Assembly (NCBI GenBank): GCA_026122225.1
Contig: JANEZZ010001864.1
Span: forward strand, 930,001-994,000
Length of the DNA: 64,000 bases
Direction of reading: 5' to 3'
Origin: Heloderma charlesbogerti
Taxonomy: Eukaryota > Chordata > Lepidosauria > Squamata > Helodermatidae
The stretch's first letter is position 1. Each line of letters begins with the position of its first letter. Under the pieces are notes generated by a model. It did not search any database, was not told the DNA's origin, and was given only the letters and a program-made list of their open reading frames with translations. This document shows positions 35,476-45,027 of the stretch, piece by piece. Both the position numbers and the translations under genes were made by a program.

Positions 35476-36254
35476 TAATGTATTAAAATAAGCCAATGTT
35501 TTCTCAAAGAAACTAGGCAATTTAACAAGAACAGCCTGGGCTGAAATATGTGACAGTCTCTACTGGAAAGGGGCAAAAGTTTCTGAGAATTATTGGTGGT
35601 ATCAAAGGTGGCTACCAACTGTCTGTTAGGGGAGTTAGGCACAGATTTTATCTCTGTTCACAAGGATTCTCACTGCTGGATGCAAGAGTGTTTTTTCTCT
35701 TAACCCCAACCAAGGAACAACTTTAACATTGTAAGCACCATAGTTTCTGTATTTAGATTGACTTTACTAGTGGGTTTCGATTTGACAGCTCCCTTTCTTA
35801 ACTTTTCCTTTTTCAACAGTTTTGAACGAACTAAAATCTAGGTTTATTTTTCTTCCACAGATATGAGATTATATGGGGGTAAAAAGTAACATTCCTAAAA
35901 AAAAATACAAAAAGTTGGTTTTGGCTTACTATTGCACATATATGGTGGAATACCAAGACAGATTATCTGTTTACTCATAGCCTTGTTTACATCTGCAAAA
36001 AGAGTTGTTGCTACATATTGTCATTGCCCTAGAGGCCTATAAATCATGTACAAAACTAATGGAAAACAACCTAGTACAATCATTCAACAAGTAGCTGCTT
36101 TATGGAAGTAGTATTAGAATCAAAACCAAAGCTCTAAACAAAATTTTGAATTCGATTGGTGTGGGACAGAGAGAAGGAAAAGAGAATCTCCACAGTTTTT
36201 CCTCACTTGAGCATACTCTACAATGAGACTATAGTCTGCTTCTGAATAGATTTT
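35476..36254. other. Unique DNA, nothing identified
   Basis: There is no exon or repeat that I can name. Confidence 0.4.
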
Positions 36255-36345
36255 ATTTCTTTATATTTATTTGTTATATTTCTATACTGCCCAATAGCCA
36301 AAGCTCTCTGGGTGGTTCACAACAATTAAAAAAACATAAAATACA
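36255..36345 (-). mobile_element. L2-type 3' tail
   Basis: The minus-strand form of the tail: 'ttatttgttatatttctata', 'ctgcccaatagcc', 'aaagctctctgggtggttca'. It is the same terminus as at 25297-25370. Confidence 0.6.
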
Positions 36346-36649
36346 GGGCAATAAATATAGGCAACTGAATTAAAGAAGCCATACAGAGAAAGTTCACGTT
36401 TACCTGAAATATCAATCCACACTTAGCTTCATGTCCATTTCAAGGTACATCACCTGTTGAGGACAATTCCAACACTTACCTAACATAACACAGGTTGCAT
36501 TCTGGTTTTACATAGGGTGGCTACTTGCACAAAGCCAAAAAGGAGAAAATGTATAGCCAAAATATAGGGCACTAATTTGGATAAAATTTGCATATACACA
36601 TTTAGAAATTATAACTGTAATTTAAATAGAAAGACAGTACATCTCACCA

Positions 36650-36859
36650 TAGTGGAGAAGACTGACTAGGTGACCTCTGTGCCTGCTCAGTCTGCTGCCC
36701 AGGCACTACCTATGGATGGGAAAGTTCAAAGCCCCTGCTGGCTCTCAATCCTTATAGTTCCTTGACTTTAAATCTGACTTGGACTGGACAGCCCATCAAA
36801 TAGAGGGCACCTTCAAATAGAGGACTGTCCTCTGTAAAGTAAGGCACCAGGTCACCCTA
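36650..36859 (-). mobile_element. hAT-like element, inverted copy of 4955-5149
   Basis: In reverse it begins TAGGGTGACCTGGTGCC and shares 'tttacagaggacagtcctct' and 'gtccagtccaagtc' with the copy near 5 kb. It is non-coding. Confidence 0.55.
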
Positions 36860-36929
36860 GGAGACAAGTATATTTCTTTGTTTATGTTATGTTGTTTATG
36901 TTATTTCAGAGCAGGCAAATAATGTGTTT

Positions 36930-36961
36930 TTATTAAAATAAAATAAAATAAAATAAAATAG
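36930..36961. repeat. (AAAAT)n microsatellite
   Basis: About six tandem AAAAT units. Confidence 0.9.
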
Positions 36962-37343
36962 AAATATGATAAATGGTGTCCCTTATATTTTAATCCCAGT
37001 TAACGTTTATCCCAGTTACCAAATGCCAATCAAAATAGATGGCTCTTGTAGGTCTTCTGGAAGCTGTTGAAGTCCAGGCTTTGATAAAATTCCAGAGAAG
37101 GCAGTTTCACAGCTAAGAGAAGCTCATTTCAATATGTTCTTGCTGTTTAAATGTAGTGCATAGGCAGCATGGTATGCTGCTGTTAAGAATATGCCCTGTG
37201 TAAGTCCTAGGCATTACAATAGAACAGACTGATGTAGAACAGAGTGCAACAGAACAGACTGCAATGGTGTGGCATCCAATCAAGAGCCTTAAATCTTAAC
37301 AATTGGACAGGCTCCTATTGGAGCAGCTCATCCTTCAGATATC

Positions 37344-37381
37344 AGAGGAAAGAAATGGTTGTAGAGGAAAGAAATGGTTGT
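37344..37381. repeat. 19-bp tandem repeat at CR1 5' junction
   Basis: The unit 'agaggaaagaaatggttgt' occurs twice without mismatch. It overlaps the first codons of the CR1 frame. Confidence 0.9.
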
Positions 37382-39041
37382 TCAGCTATTAAATAAGGAT
37401 GGCAAAACGATAACAGGTGACAAAGAAAAGGCAGAGGTGCTCAATTCCTACTTTGGCTCAGTCTTCTCCCAAAAGAGGGTCTATGACCCCCCTGGCAAAG
37501 GTGAAGTACAGGCTGAAGGGGCAGGATTGCAGCTTGAGATCGATAGGCATATGGTCAAGGAACACCTAATTACTTGGAATGAGTTCAAATCTCCAGGGCC
37601 AGATGAACTGCATCCTAGAGTAATAAAGGAACTGGCAGAAGAACTCTCAGAACCGCTGTCTATTCTCTTTGAGAAATCATGGAGGACGGGGGAAGTGCCA
37701 GATGACTGGAGGAGGGCTAATGTTGTCCCTATCTTCAAAAAGGGTAAAAAGGAAGAACCTGGGAACTACAGACCAGTCAGTCTGACATCAATCCCTGGGA
37801 AAATTCTGGAGCAGATGATAAAGCAATCCATCTGGAAGCACCTTGAAAACAATGCCGTGATTACTCGAAGCCAACATGGATTTGTCAGAAACAAGTCCTG
37901 CCAGACGAATCTGACCTCATTTTTTGATCAAGTAACCTCCCTTGTGGACCGTGGGAATGCTGTAGACATCATATACCTCGACTTCAGCAAAGCTTTCAAC
38001 AAAGTGCCCCATGATCTCCTGATGAGCAAACTAGCTCAAAGTGGGCTAGATGAAACAACGATCTGGTGGATCCACAGTTGGCTACAGAATCGGACTCAAA
38101 GAGTGCTTATCAATGGGACCTTGTCAAACTGGGGAGAGGTAATGAGTGGGGTACCGCAGGGCTCAGTCCTGGGCCCAGTGCTCTTCAACATTTGTATTAA
38201 TGACTTGGAGGAGGAGGTGCAGGGAATGCTGATCAGATTTGCAGATGACACAAAATTGGGCGGGATAGCTAATACTTTGGAAGACAGAAACAAAATTCAA
38301 AGTGATCTGGATAGACTGGAGTGCTGGGCAGAAAACAACAGAATGACATTTAATAGGGATAAATGCCAAGTTCTGCACCTAGGAAAAAGAAACCATATGC
38401 ACAGTTACAAGATGGGGGATACATGCTTCAACAACACTACAAGCGAGAGGGATCTTGGAATTGTTGTCAATCACAAGCTGAATATGAGCCAACAATGTGA
38501 TGTGGCTGCAAAAAAGGCCAATGCTCTTTTGTGCTGCATTAATAGAAGCATAGTTTCCAAATCTCAGGAAGTACTAGTTCCCCTCTACTCAGCACTGGTT
38601 AGGCCTTATCTGGAGAACTGTGTCCAGTTCTGGGCACCACACTGTAAGAAGGATGCAGACAAACTGGAGAGGGTTCAGAGGAGGGCAACAAAGATGATCA
38701 GGGGACTGGAAACAAAGCCCTATGAAGAGAGACTGAAAGAACTGGGCATGTTTAGCCTTGAGAAGAGAAGACTGAGGGGAGATATGATAGCGCTCTTCAA
38801 GTACTTGAAAGGTTGTCCCAGAGAGGAAGGCCAGGATCTCTTCTCGATCATCCCAGGGTGCAGGACACAGAATAATGGGCTCAAGTTACAGGAAGCCAGA
38901 TTCCGGCTGAACATCAGGGAAAACTTCCTGCCTGTTAGAGCAATACGACAATGGAACCAATTCCCTAGGGAGGTGGTGGGCTCTCCCACACTGGAGGCGT
39001 TCAAGATGACGCTGGACAGCCATCTGTCAGGGCTGCTCTGA
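37374..39041 (+). CDS. CR1 LINE reverse transcriptase, C-terminal 555 codons
   Basis: It would catalyse target-primed reverse transcription of LINE RNA. Visible motifs, by residue of this frame: SPGPDELHP at about 73-81, NYRPVSLTSIPGK at 131-143, catalytic motif A YLDFSKAF at 201-208 (Asp203), motif B SGVPQGSVLGP at 258-268, and catalytic FADD at 289-292. The CR1-type C-terminal blocks VQFWAPH, VQRRATKMIRG and RLRGDM follow, ending at a natural TGA. Full CR1 ORF2 proteins are near 900-1000 residues, so the N-terminal endonuclease is missing. The ATG used is simply the first in frame; a TAG lies four codons before it. No frameshift or internal stop has accumulated, which argues for a recent insertion. 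It has no promoter and is probably not expressed as such. Confidence 0.85.
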   Translation: MVVQLLNKDGKTITGDKEKAEVLNSYFGSVFSQKRVYDPPGKGEVQAEGAGLQLEIDRHMVKEHLITWNEFKSPGPDELHPRVIKELAEELSEPLSILFEKSWRTGEVPDDWRRANVVPIFKKGKKEEPGNYRPVSLTSIPGKILEQMIKQSIWKHLENNAVITRSQHGFVRNKSCQTNLTSFFDQVTSLVDRGNAVDIIYLDFSKAFNKVPHDLLMSKLAQSGLDETTIWWIHSWLQNRTQRVLINGTLSNWGEVMSGVPQGSVLGPVLFNICINDLEEEVQGMLIRFADDTKLGGIANTLEDRNKIQSDLDRLECWAENNRMTFNRDKCQVLHLGKRNHMHSYKMGDTCFNNTTSERDLGIVVNHKLNMSQQCDVAAKKANALLCCINRSIVSKSQEVLVPLYSALVRPYLENCVQFWAPHCKKDADKLERVQRRATKMIRGLETKPYEERLKELGMFSLEKRRLRGDMIALFKYLKGCPREEGQDLFSIIPGCRTQNNGLKLQEARFRLNIRENFLPVRAIRQWNQFPREVVGSPTLEAFKMTLDSHLSGLL

Positions 39042-39149
39042 CTTGGATTCCTGCACTGAGCAGGGGGTTGGACTCGATGGCCTTATAGGCCCCTTCCAAC
39101 CCTACTATTCTATTATTCTATGATTCTAGGTCCCAAGGAATATAAGACT

Positions 39150-39345
39150 CTAATGGTTAAAACCAGCACTATGAATTGCAATTGCCCTTGGAAATAGACC
39201 AGAAACTAGCGAAGTTGTTTTAAAACTGGAAGTTATGTGCCATCTGAGCAGTCCCAGTCAACAGTCTTCAAAGGCAGCCCCATGTAGTAACACATTGGTA
39301 GTCTAATCTGGATGTTATTAGACCATGGGTAACAGAGGCCCACTG
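39150..39345 (-). mobile_element. L2 LINE fragment, minus strand
   Basis: The order 'ggttaaaaccagcact', 'cttcaaaggcagcccc', 'acacattggtagtctaatct' mirrors the plus-strand L2 coding end at 54.96-55.19 kb. A minus-strand L2-type tail ('gtttgttatatttatatccc') follows at 39356-39410, possibly from a different insertion. Confidence 0.65.
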
Positions 39346-39479
39346 ACCAGGCTGTTTGTTTGTTATATTTATATCCCATTTTTCTTCCTTGATGGAACTA
39401 GCCACTGCTTAAGTCTAATGTTCTGAATACAGCCCTTATGTGAGCTCAGCATACTGACCCAAAGACATGGTATAATGAT

Positions 39480-39570
39480 TTATCATGCAGCAAGCTTGCT
39501 GAAGCTAAGCAGTTCAGGGTATAGTTCCATCATGGAAGAAAGATGGGATATAGATAAAACAAACAAACAT
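39480..39570 (+). mobile_element. 5S rRNA-headed SINE remnant
   Basis: 'cttgctgaagctaagcagtt' followed by 'cagggtat' is a decayed 5S rRNA box A/intermediate region ('gaagctaagcag' in 5S genes). It is joined to an L2-like tail 'gggatatagataaaacaaac'. The box C part is lost. Confidence 0.5.
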
Positions 39571-39581
39571 TTACACCTATA

Positions 39582-39780
39582 GGGGAAGGGCCATAGCTCA
39601 GTGGTAGAGCACATACTTTGCATGCAGAAGGTTCCAGGTTCGATCCCCAGCATCTCCAGGTAGGGCCGGAAGACCTCCTACTTGAAACCCTGGAGTGCTG
39701 GTCCCAGCCAGTGTTGACAGTTCTGGGCTAGATGGACCAATGGTCTGACTCAGTGTAAGGCAGTTTCCTAGGCTCCTATA
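39582..39780 (+). mobile_element. tRNA-Ala(UGC)-headed SINE
   Basis: The head keeps box A ('tagctcagtggtagagca', about 39595-39612), the anticodon arm 'actttgcatgcagaagg' with TGC in the loop, and box B ('ggttcgatccc', 39637-39647). It ends 'ccagcatctcca' like a tRNA-Ala acceptor stem. The body ends 'tctgactcagtgtaaggcag'. The promoter boxes are intact. A tRNA finder may report a pseudo-tRNA here, but the long body shows it is a SINE. A decayed relative lies on the minus strand at 25575-25757. Confidence 0.85.
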
Positions 39781-40116
39781 TGTATTCACAGAAAGGAAAT
39801 CCTTGAAATGTATGTGTGAACATGTGCATGTATATAAGCTGTTCCTTCATTCCACATCTGTCCTCATGCCTTAGCATCCCATTGCATTATTTTACACAGG
39901 CTTCAGGCAGAATGGGTCTTGGCTGCTTTGTGACCAGGCCATTTGGTCAATGGATGCTTATATGTGGGCGAGGATTGGCGGCACAGCAGCATGAGTTTCA
40001 TCCAAATAAAACATAGTGGGCGTGTTTTGGGTCTGAGCATGGTTGGGGCTAGAAAGTCAGTAACAAGGTTGCCAGATGGATCATTCAGAGTGAAGGTGCA
40101 CTTTTGAACACAGTAC

Positions 40117-40427
40117 TGTTGTGTGCTGACTCCTTAACAGCAAAGCCCAGAAGGCTTCAGCATGACACCAGGTCATGTGAAAGAACTGAGTGAAAGAGTT
40201 TGAGTTTGGCAGCAAGAGTATAAGTCAGTGATTGGACTCATACAAGCTCCTCAGGGCCCGAACAGTATTAGGCGCAGAAAAGTCAGCAGTTGGAGGCAAT
40301 CCCAGTTAAGTTGTTCTTTAATCCGTCTACGTTTTTTACCCTGGACCTTCCAGTGGATTGTAAGAAATAAATGCTTGAGTTACCAGGGAAAAAAAATCGA
40401 GTGTCTCACGGTTCTCACCATATAACA
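40117..40427 (+). mobile_element. Probable solo LTR, 311 bp
   Basis: It starts TGTTGTGTGC and ends CCATATAACA, so the termini are TGTT...AACA. The flanking 4-mers GTAC (40113-40116) and GTGC (40428-40431) match at three of four positions. Inside are a TATA-like 'tataag' at 40219-40224 and an AATAAA at 40366-40371 in the right relative order for U3-R-U5. There are no internal retroviral-type genes beside it. The superfamily is not determined. Confidence 0.55.
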
Positions 40428-40431
40428 GTGC

Positions 40432-41230
40432 AACTTCATGTTTGTCCAGGGATACAATCCAGGTGATTGATCTCAGGATTCATAAATTTATCAGATATTT
40501 GACTATTGAAACCTGTATAATGTCGGTATCCTTCCATCAATAAAACCTGTCCAGCATCCAAACTAGTTAACTACTAAAGCACAGGGCAGCATTAATATTC
40601 AGAGGTACAGTATTTTGTAGGCAATGGGTACGCTTGATTATTTACAATGTAGACAAAGGGTATATCCTTTCGATCAGAGGCCCTTAAAGATTACATATGA
40701 CTCAGGAGTAGCCTGTGTCAAATAAATGTCTTGTTGAGGCTATGTAATATGGCTTGTTCTTGAACACCCTGGACAGTTTTGCTGTAGGCTCTAAGCATGC
40801 AAAGCTGTGGGGGCTGGAGATTAAGCAAGCTCTTGGCAAGCATAATGAGATGGCCAGCAGGCCTGATGACTTATTTACATGATCAGTCATCCTGATATAA
40901 CCTTTTAAAAACTCACTCAGCTCTAATTTGCTGACATATTTTAGTACTTAATCAAAGGCTGGAGTGAGTTTAAAAAGGGAAAGATCTGGGTTGAATGACC
41001 CTAATGTGGGTTCGTTGGTACTATGCCAAATCATGATTTATGCTTGTGATGAGTGATTCCGATGAGCTATTTGCCACATAAAAGGTGCAATCTAGGGTGA
41101 AAGAGAAAGCAGCCAGTCAAGGGCAGAAGACGTTGTGCAAATCTGTACCGAAGGTATGCCAGCCCTGCATGGTCCTCAGATTAAAGTTACAGAATTTTCA
41201 ATTAACCAAACAGGAAACTGTACAGTTGAA
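40432..41230. other. Unique DNA, nothing identified
   Basis: A plus-strand frame at 41085-41285 has no domain and runs into the dispersed repeat that follows, so I do not call it coding. Confidence 0.4.
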
Positions 41231-41234
41231 ATTT

Positions 41235-41345
41235 ACACAGATATTGGAAAAACAACAAAGAGTGTTATGGTACTTTAAAGACTAACAGATTTATTGTGGT
41301 GAAAGCTTTTGTGGACTCTAAAGGTACTTCAACAGATGCAAGATA
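41235..41345 (+). repeat. Dispersed reptile repeat fragment
   Basis: The string 'aacaacaaagagtgttatgg', then 'actttaaagactaacagatt', then 'gctttcgtggac'-like and 'cttcaacagatgc' words, is a repeat motif I recall from reptile genomes. I cannot give its class with confidence. Confidence 0.45.
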
Positions 41346-41484
41346 TTGGACTAACATCAGATATTGGACAGATACTAAACTAAAAAGTACAGTTGACTGA
41401 CTCATTCATTAATATCGGCTTCAGAGTTTGGATTTTTAGAAATGGGATTTATGGTGATGCATCCACAAAGTGGCACAAAGGAAC

Positions 41485-41617
41485 CTAAGGCCGTCCATCT
41501 TTGAAGCTAAGTAAGTCTGGTACTACTCGATACCACAATGGGAGACCATTTGCGAAACCCATGAGCACCAGTATCAGCTCCTTGGAGGAAAGACAGGATA
41601 CAGTTTACTTATTTGCT
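41485..41617 (+). mobile_element. 5S rRNA-headed SINE
   Basis: 'ggccgtccatctttgaagct' then 'aagtaagtctggtactactc' and 'aatgggagaccatttgcgaa' follow the order of 5S rRNA box A, the intermediate element and box C ('gaagctaagcagg...tggatgggagaccgcctggg'), with an insertion in the middle. The tail 'ggaggaaagacaggatacag' then 'tttacttatttgc' is L2-like. It belongs with the SINE3-type elements. Confidence 0.75.
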
Positions 41618-41619
41618 TA

Positions 41620-41709
41620 AAGTGCAATCCTATGCATGTTTACTTGAAAGTATATTCCACTGTATTCAATGGGCGTTTCTTCCATGTAAGCATGTATAGG
41701 ATTGTAGCC
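41620..41709. mobile_element. AATCC-type foldback MITE with TTA flanks
   Basis: The left arm 'gtgcaatcctatgcatgttt' answers the right arm 'catgtataggattgtagcc'. TTA occurs on both sides (41617-41619 and 41710-41712). The core has 'ttcaatgggcg', a mutated form of the family's 'ttcaatggga'. Confidence 0.75.
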
Positions 41710-41788
41710 TTACAGTACTTATCTGAAGGAACACTTGCTTGGACACAAACTATTATTTCTGTTTAATGTTTTTGTTATTGGCTTTTAG

Positions 41789-41955
41789 GTAACTTTTTTA
41801 AGACACCGATGGCTCTGAGTATTTTAATTAAAAACAAATACATCCATGCCTGTACTACAGAAGAAGTTAAACTCTTTATGGAACAGATTAAGAAATTCTA
41901 TAAAGCCAAATTGACAACTCTGTTACATGATCGGTTTGGTACATGTCTGCAGTGA
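41789..41955 (+). CDS. Candidate terminal exon, unidentified
   Basis: A good splice-acceptor context ('tttttgttattggcttttag', ending at 41788) opens directly into an uninterrupted reading frame of 55 codons that ends at TGA (41953-41955). The peptide is protein-like: hydrophobic and lysine-rich segments alternate, with KTPMALSIL, TEEVKLFMEQIKKFYKAK and HDRFGTCLQ. Possible polyadenylation signals AATAAA follow at 42308 and 42391. I do not recognise the protein and found no upstream exon. A chance frame of this length is not rare in 64 kb, so this is only a candidate. Confidence 0.25.
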
Positions 41956-42017
41956 GCAGAATTTGATGCTAGTTACGTTTTCTATATCTTGTGATCATAT
42001 ACTGATATAAAAGATGC

Positions 42018-42089
42018 CACACAGTCCTAGACCCACATACTTACCTGGGACATACATCTGAGTAGACATGCATAGGATTTCACTGTTAA
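42018..42089. mobile_element. Diverged AATCC-type foldback MITE
   Basis: Words 'cacagtcctagaccc', 'acttacctgggac', 'ctgagtagacatgcatagga' and 'tttcactg' keep the family order with many substitutions. Confidence 0.5.
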
Positions 42090-42096
42090 TTGAACA

Positions 42097-42947
42097 CTAA
42101 GGTACAGAAGAAAATTTTCCATTTAAGTTCTGATCCGCTTGATTGTATTTTATTGGAATGTGTAATTTCTTGATGAGGGTTTTTGTTTGCTTTTTGTTAC
42201 TGGGAAGGATTTTTAAAATTGCCTTTGTTCTATAGATTATACAGTTATCCAACTGGAAAAGGAGAGGATGGGGGATGCTGCTGGGTCACATTATATTATG
42301 TAAAAAAAATAAAAGATTGGATTTAATAATGCTGTAGAAAGTGCTGAAATACTGTCCCTATGGGGAAAGTAGAAATGAGAGTGTTAACAGAATAAACGTT
42401 CTGCTTATTTAAAATATTGATTAATTTAAGACTGATCAGTTACTAATATTCTTTGGATCCCTTAATCGTAGCCAAAGATGGATCGTTTACCTTCCTTTCA
42501 CTGCCTCCCAGTCCCAGGTAGAAGAGGGCAGGGAAGCCTTTGAGGCCTGTGTAGAGACAGAGCAAGCAGAGCCAGGAGGAGAAAATGTAACATTATACTA
42601 GACAGCGTATACAGTTTAGCCTCCATCCAAGAAGTCCCCAATCCTAGCGACAGTCCTAAACAGACTGCTTCTTTTTTTCTATAAATCTTTGCGGTTTTAA
42701 TGATATTCCACTTACAGTTCTGATCATGAATCATGCATTTTACAAGCATGCACCCTGTTCAAACATTATGCTCACACATAGGCATTTGGGCCTGCTAGTG
42801 CCTGTTGGTTGGGCATGGGAAGTGGGCTATTTTGCTCCTACATTGTATGTAAGGACAATTTTGGAATGTTATTGTCCAGTTTGGGACAAATAAGTGGTAA
42901 TTTGCTTTAAAGTATCAAGTTGTTCAATGTTAAAGAAAAACAAGCAG
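42097..42947. other. Unique DNA, nothing identified
   Basis: It could be 3' UTR and downstream flank if the preceding candidate exon is real. No repeat is recognised. Confidence 0.35.
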
Positions 42948-42950
42948 TTA

Positions 42951-43025
42951 TGGCTGTAATCCTATACTCACTTTTACCCACTCCGTGGGACTTACTTTTG
43001 AGTAGACTCGTATAGGGTTGTGCTG
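42951..43025. mobile_element. AATCC-type foldback MITE with TTA flanks
   Basis: The ends are 'tggctgtaatcctatactc' and 'cgtatagggttgtgctg'; TTA lies at 42948-42950 and 43026-43028. The core is 'cgtgggacttacttttgagt'. Confidence 0.75.
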
Positions 43026-43028
43026 TTA

Positions 43029-43630
43029 GATTCCCAGTCTGTTCATTAGAAAATAATCTGTCATATACTTAGATACTTAATAGGCTTTGGGGAGGAAAAC
43101 AAATGTATTACTCTTTGACATGAATTTGGACAATAAAACCTTTTTCAGATGTTTAAACTATTAATATTTTACAACCCTTTTTATTTTGGCTTCTCCTAAA
43201 AGACAGGTAATTCCATTTAATTACATGTGGGAAAGTACTTTCCACCATTCCTTTTCTTTTATGGTGAGTGTTACACTTCAGGACGATGCTGTAAAAGTAA
43301 ACTGTGAATGAAATAGTAGAATACGCACACATTGGCAACCCTGTGGATTCTGAAAAAAGAAAAAAACAGATAACGTCTGGGTATTTACTAACTTACATTT
43401 ATGAGCACAGCTGGCCCTTTTAGGTTTTACTTTAATGCTTTACGAGGGGTAGTAAGATACTTAAAGTATGTGAATAGAGAACATGTATGTGCATATGCAC
43501 ACATACATGATAAATGGGAGAGGAGGCAGATTTGAGAGGAAGATTAACATGTGAAAGAAGAAAGTAAAGATGCAAACACATTGACTCTAGACTATGAAAC
43601 AGAAAATGGTTTGTGAATGTATGGTATGAA
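43029..43630. other. Unique DNA, nothing identified
   Basis: There is no exon or repeat that I can name. Confidence 0.4.
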
Positions 43631-43708
43631 GTGCAATCCTATGCATATTTACTTGGAAGTAAGTTCCACTGTGACTTACTCCTAGGAAGTGTCTTTGGGA
43701 TTGCAGCC
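43631..43708. mobile_element. AATCC-type foldback MITE
   Basis: The left arm 'gtgcaatcctatgcatattt' and right end 'tttgggattgcagcc' bracket 'acttggaagtaagttccact' and 'gtgacttactcctagg'. It is followed by TAA. Confidence 0.7.
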
Positions 43709-43711
43709 TAA

Positions 43712-44132
43712 TTTATTTCCTATGTATGCTGCTAACATGTAACATGAGCTTTTAAAAATACACATCACCTTAAAACAAGGACAAGGAAAGTAATATGATG
43801 TGGAAATGTTGGATAATAGCCCATTAATGCCTAATTGCTGGTAGAGCATTCTGTGTGTTGTTGATTCTTTCAGACTTTGTGCTTACATAGGAAACTCCCA
43901 CCGTGCACCTCTTTCTTCATGTAGAAACAGCCTCTGCTATAGTATGTATAGCAGAATCACCTTTCTCACTCTTTTCCTACTATTTTTGAGCCCTTTGCTA
44001 GAAGGAAGTTCAGCACTTAGGTGTGTGCAAGAAAAAACATTTTTGTTTTGTTACTCCATTCATTTTCATTGTTAAAAGTTTCATTCATTTCATTATTCAT
44101 GCATTACATTTATTTCACTACTGATTCAGAAC
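43712..44132. other. Unique DNA, nothing firmly identified
   Basis: A TAGG-like start, 'ttaggtgtgtgcaag', at about 44018 may be another hAT end without a visible partner. Confidence 0.35.
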
Positions 44133-44586
44133 TAGTGATGTGCGAACTTATCCCAGGTGAATTCATTATTTCCTTGGATAATAATGAAGTCACCTATGTA
44201 AGCTTGGATGAGAGTTGTCCCTTAAAACAAACGCTCATTCTGCATAAACGAGCTTTTGTGCACACACAATATCAAGGTGCATCTTACAAGCTGTAGTTTG
44301 GAAATGCATGGTGTGTCATGACAACATGTGTCACCACATTATGTACCCCCTTCCTGATTGGTTGTTTTCATGTGGACTCTCACAGGAACCCTTCACCCAC
44401 CAGCAGCAGTAAGTAAAGTACAAATACTATATGGACAACAATGATCAGGTGAGAATAAGAGAGAGATGTGACATCATCACAGTTTACCTTAAGCAAGAAA
44501 ACGGTTAATCCAACCAACTCAGCGCATGCACAGAAAGAGTGTTGTATAGATACAGACTGCACATGTCCAAAATGTGCACATCTCTA
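44133..44586. mobile_element. hAT-like element, TAGTGATGTGCGAAC ends
   Basis: The left end TAGTGATGTGCGAAC and right end 'aaatgtgcacatctcta' are inverted with few mismatches and resemble the TAGGGATGT end of the 16.6-kb element. No 8-bp duplication is found. It is non-coding. Confidence 0.5.
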
Positions 44587-45027
44587 AAATGCTGAGCTCT
44601 GCGCATTTCAAGACGAAGTCTCTTCTTCAGGAGCAATTAATCTCATGGTCAAGCTTGCTTCTATTTCCATAGGAATTAGTCTGTTCTATCGGCTGTTTAT
44701 GCCACAATTTAAATAGAAGGAAGTGCTTTATGGCCGCAAATGCCATATACTATGCAATTTATGGTCATAATTTCCCTGGGGTTGGCTAATGGCAGCTGTC
44801 ATTAGCCTATAGCAACATGTAGAATGGAGGAGAGCCATCCCATGGGGAATCCAGCAGACCTGGAGGTGAGTAGAGCTGATCCACTGCAGACTTTGCAGGT
44901 TGGATACTTGAGAATCCGGCCTTATTTGAGTCCACAGTGGATTTCTCCGCCACTCCTAAGCACATGTCACTCTCTTTTATAGATTTCCTTCCCCAGCTTC
45001 CTATTTCCTGTGATTGGCTGATTCTAA

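Larger units (their letters stand above)
37340..39127 (+). mobile_element. 5'-truncated CR1 LINE with intact RT frame
   Basis: This is the second half of a CR1 element: reverse transcriptase, C-terminal region and a very short 3' UTR. It ends in the CR1 hallmark of tandem 'attcta' words ('ctattctattattctatgat', 39101-39123). The endonuclease half is absent, consistent with the usual incomplete reverse transcription. The 5' limit is not sharp; a perfect 19-bp tandem repeat (37344-37362 and 37363-37381) sits on it and places a TAG just upstream of the open frame. CR1 copies generally lack target duplications, and none is seen. Confidence 0.9.

Noticed and set aside
39594..39668. Functional tRNA-Ala gene
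   Set aside because: The boxes are good, but the tRNA-like head is followed by a SINE body shared with the minus-strand copy at 25.6 kb, so it is a SINE head and not a gene.
41485..41570. Functional 5S rRNA gene
   Set aside because: Only parts of the internal promoter survive, with an insertion, and it is joined to a LINE-like tail.
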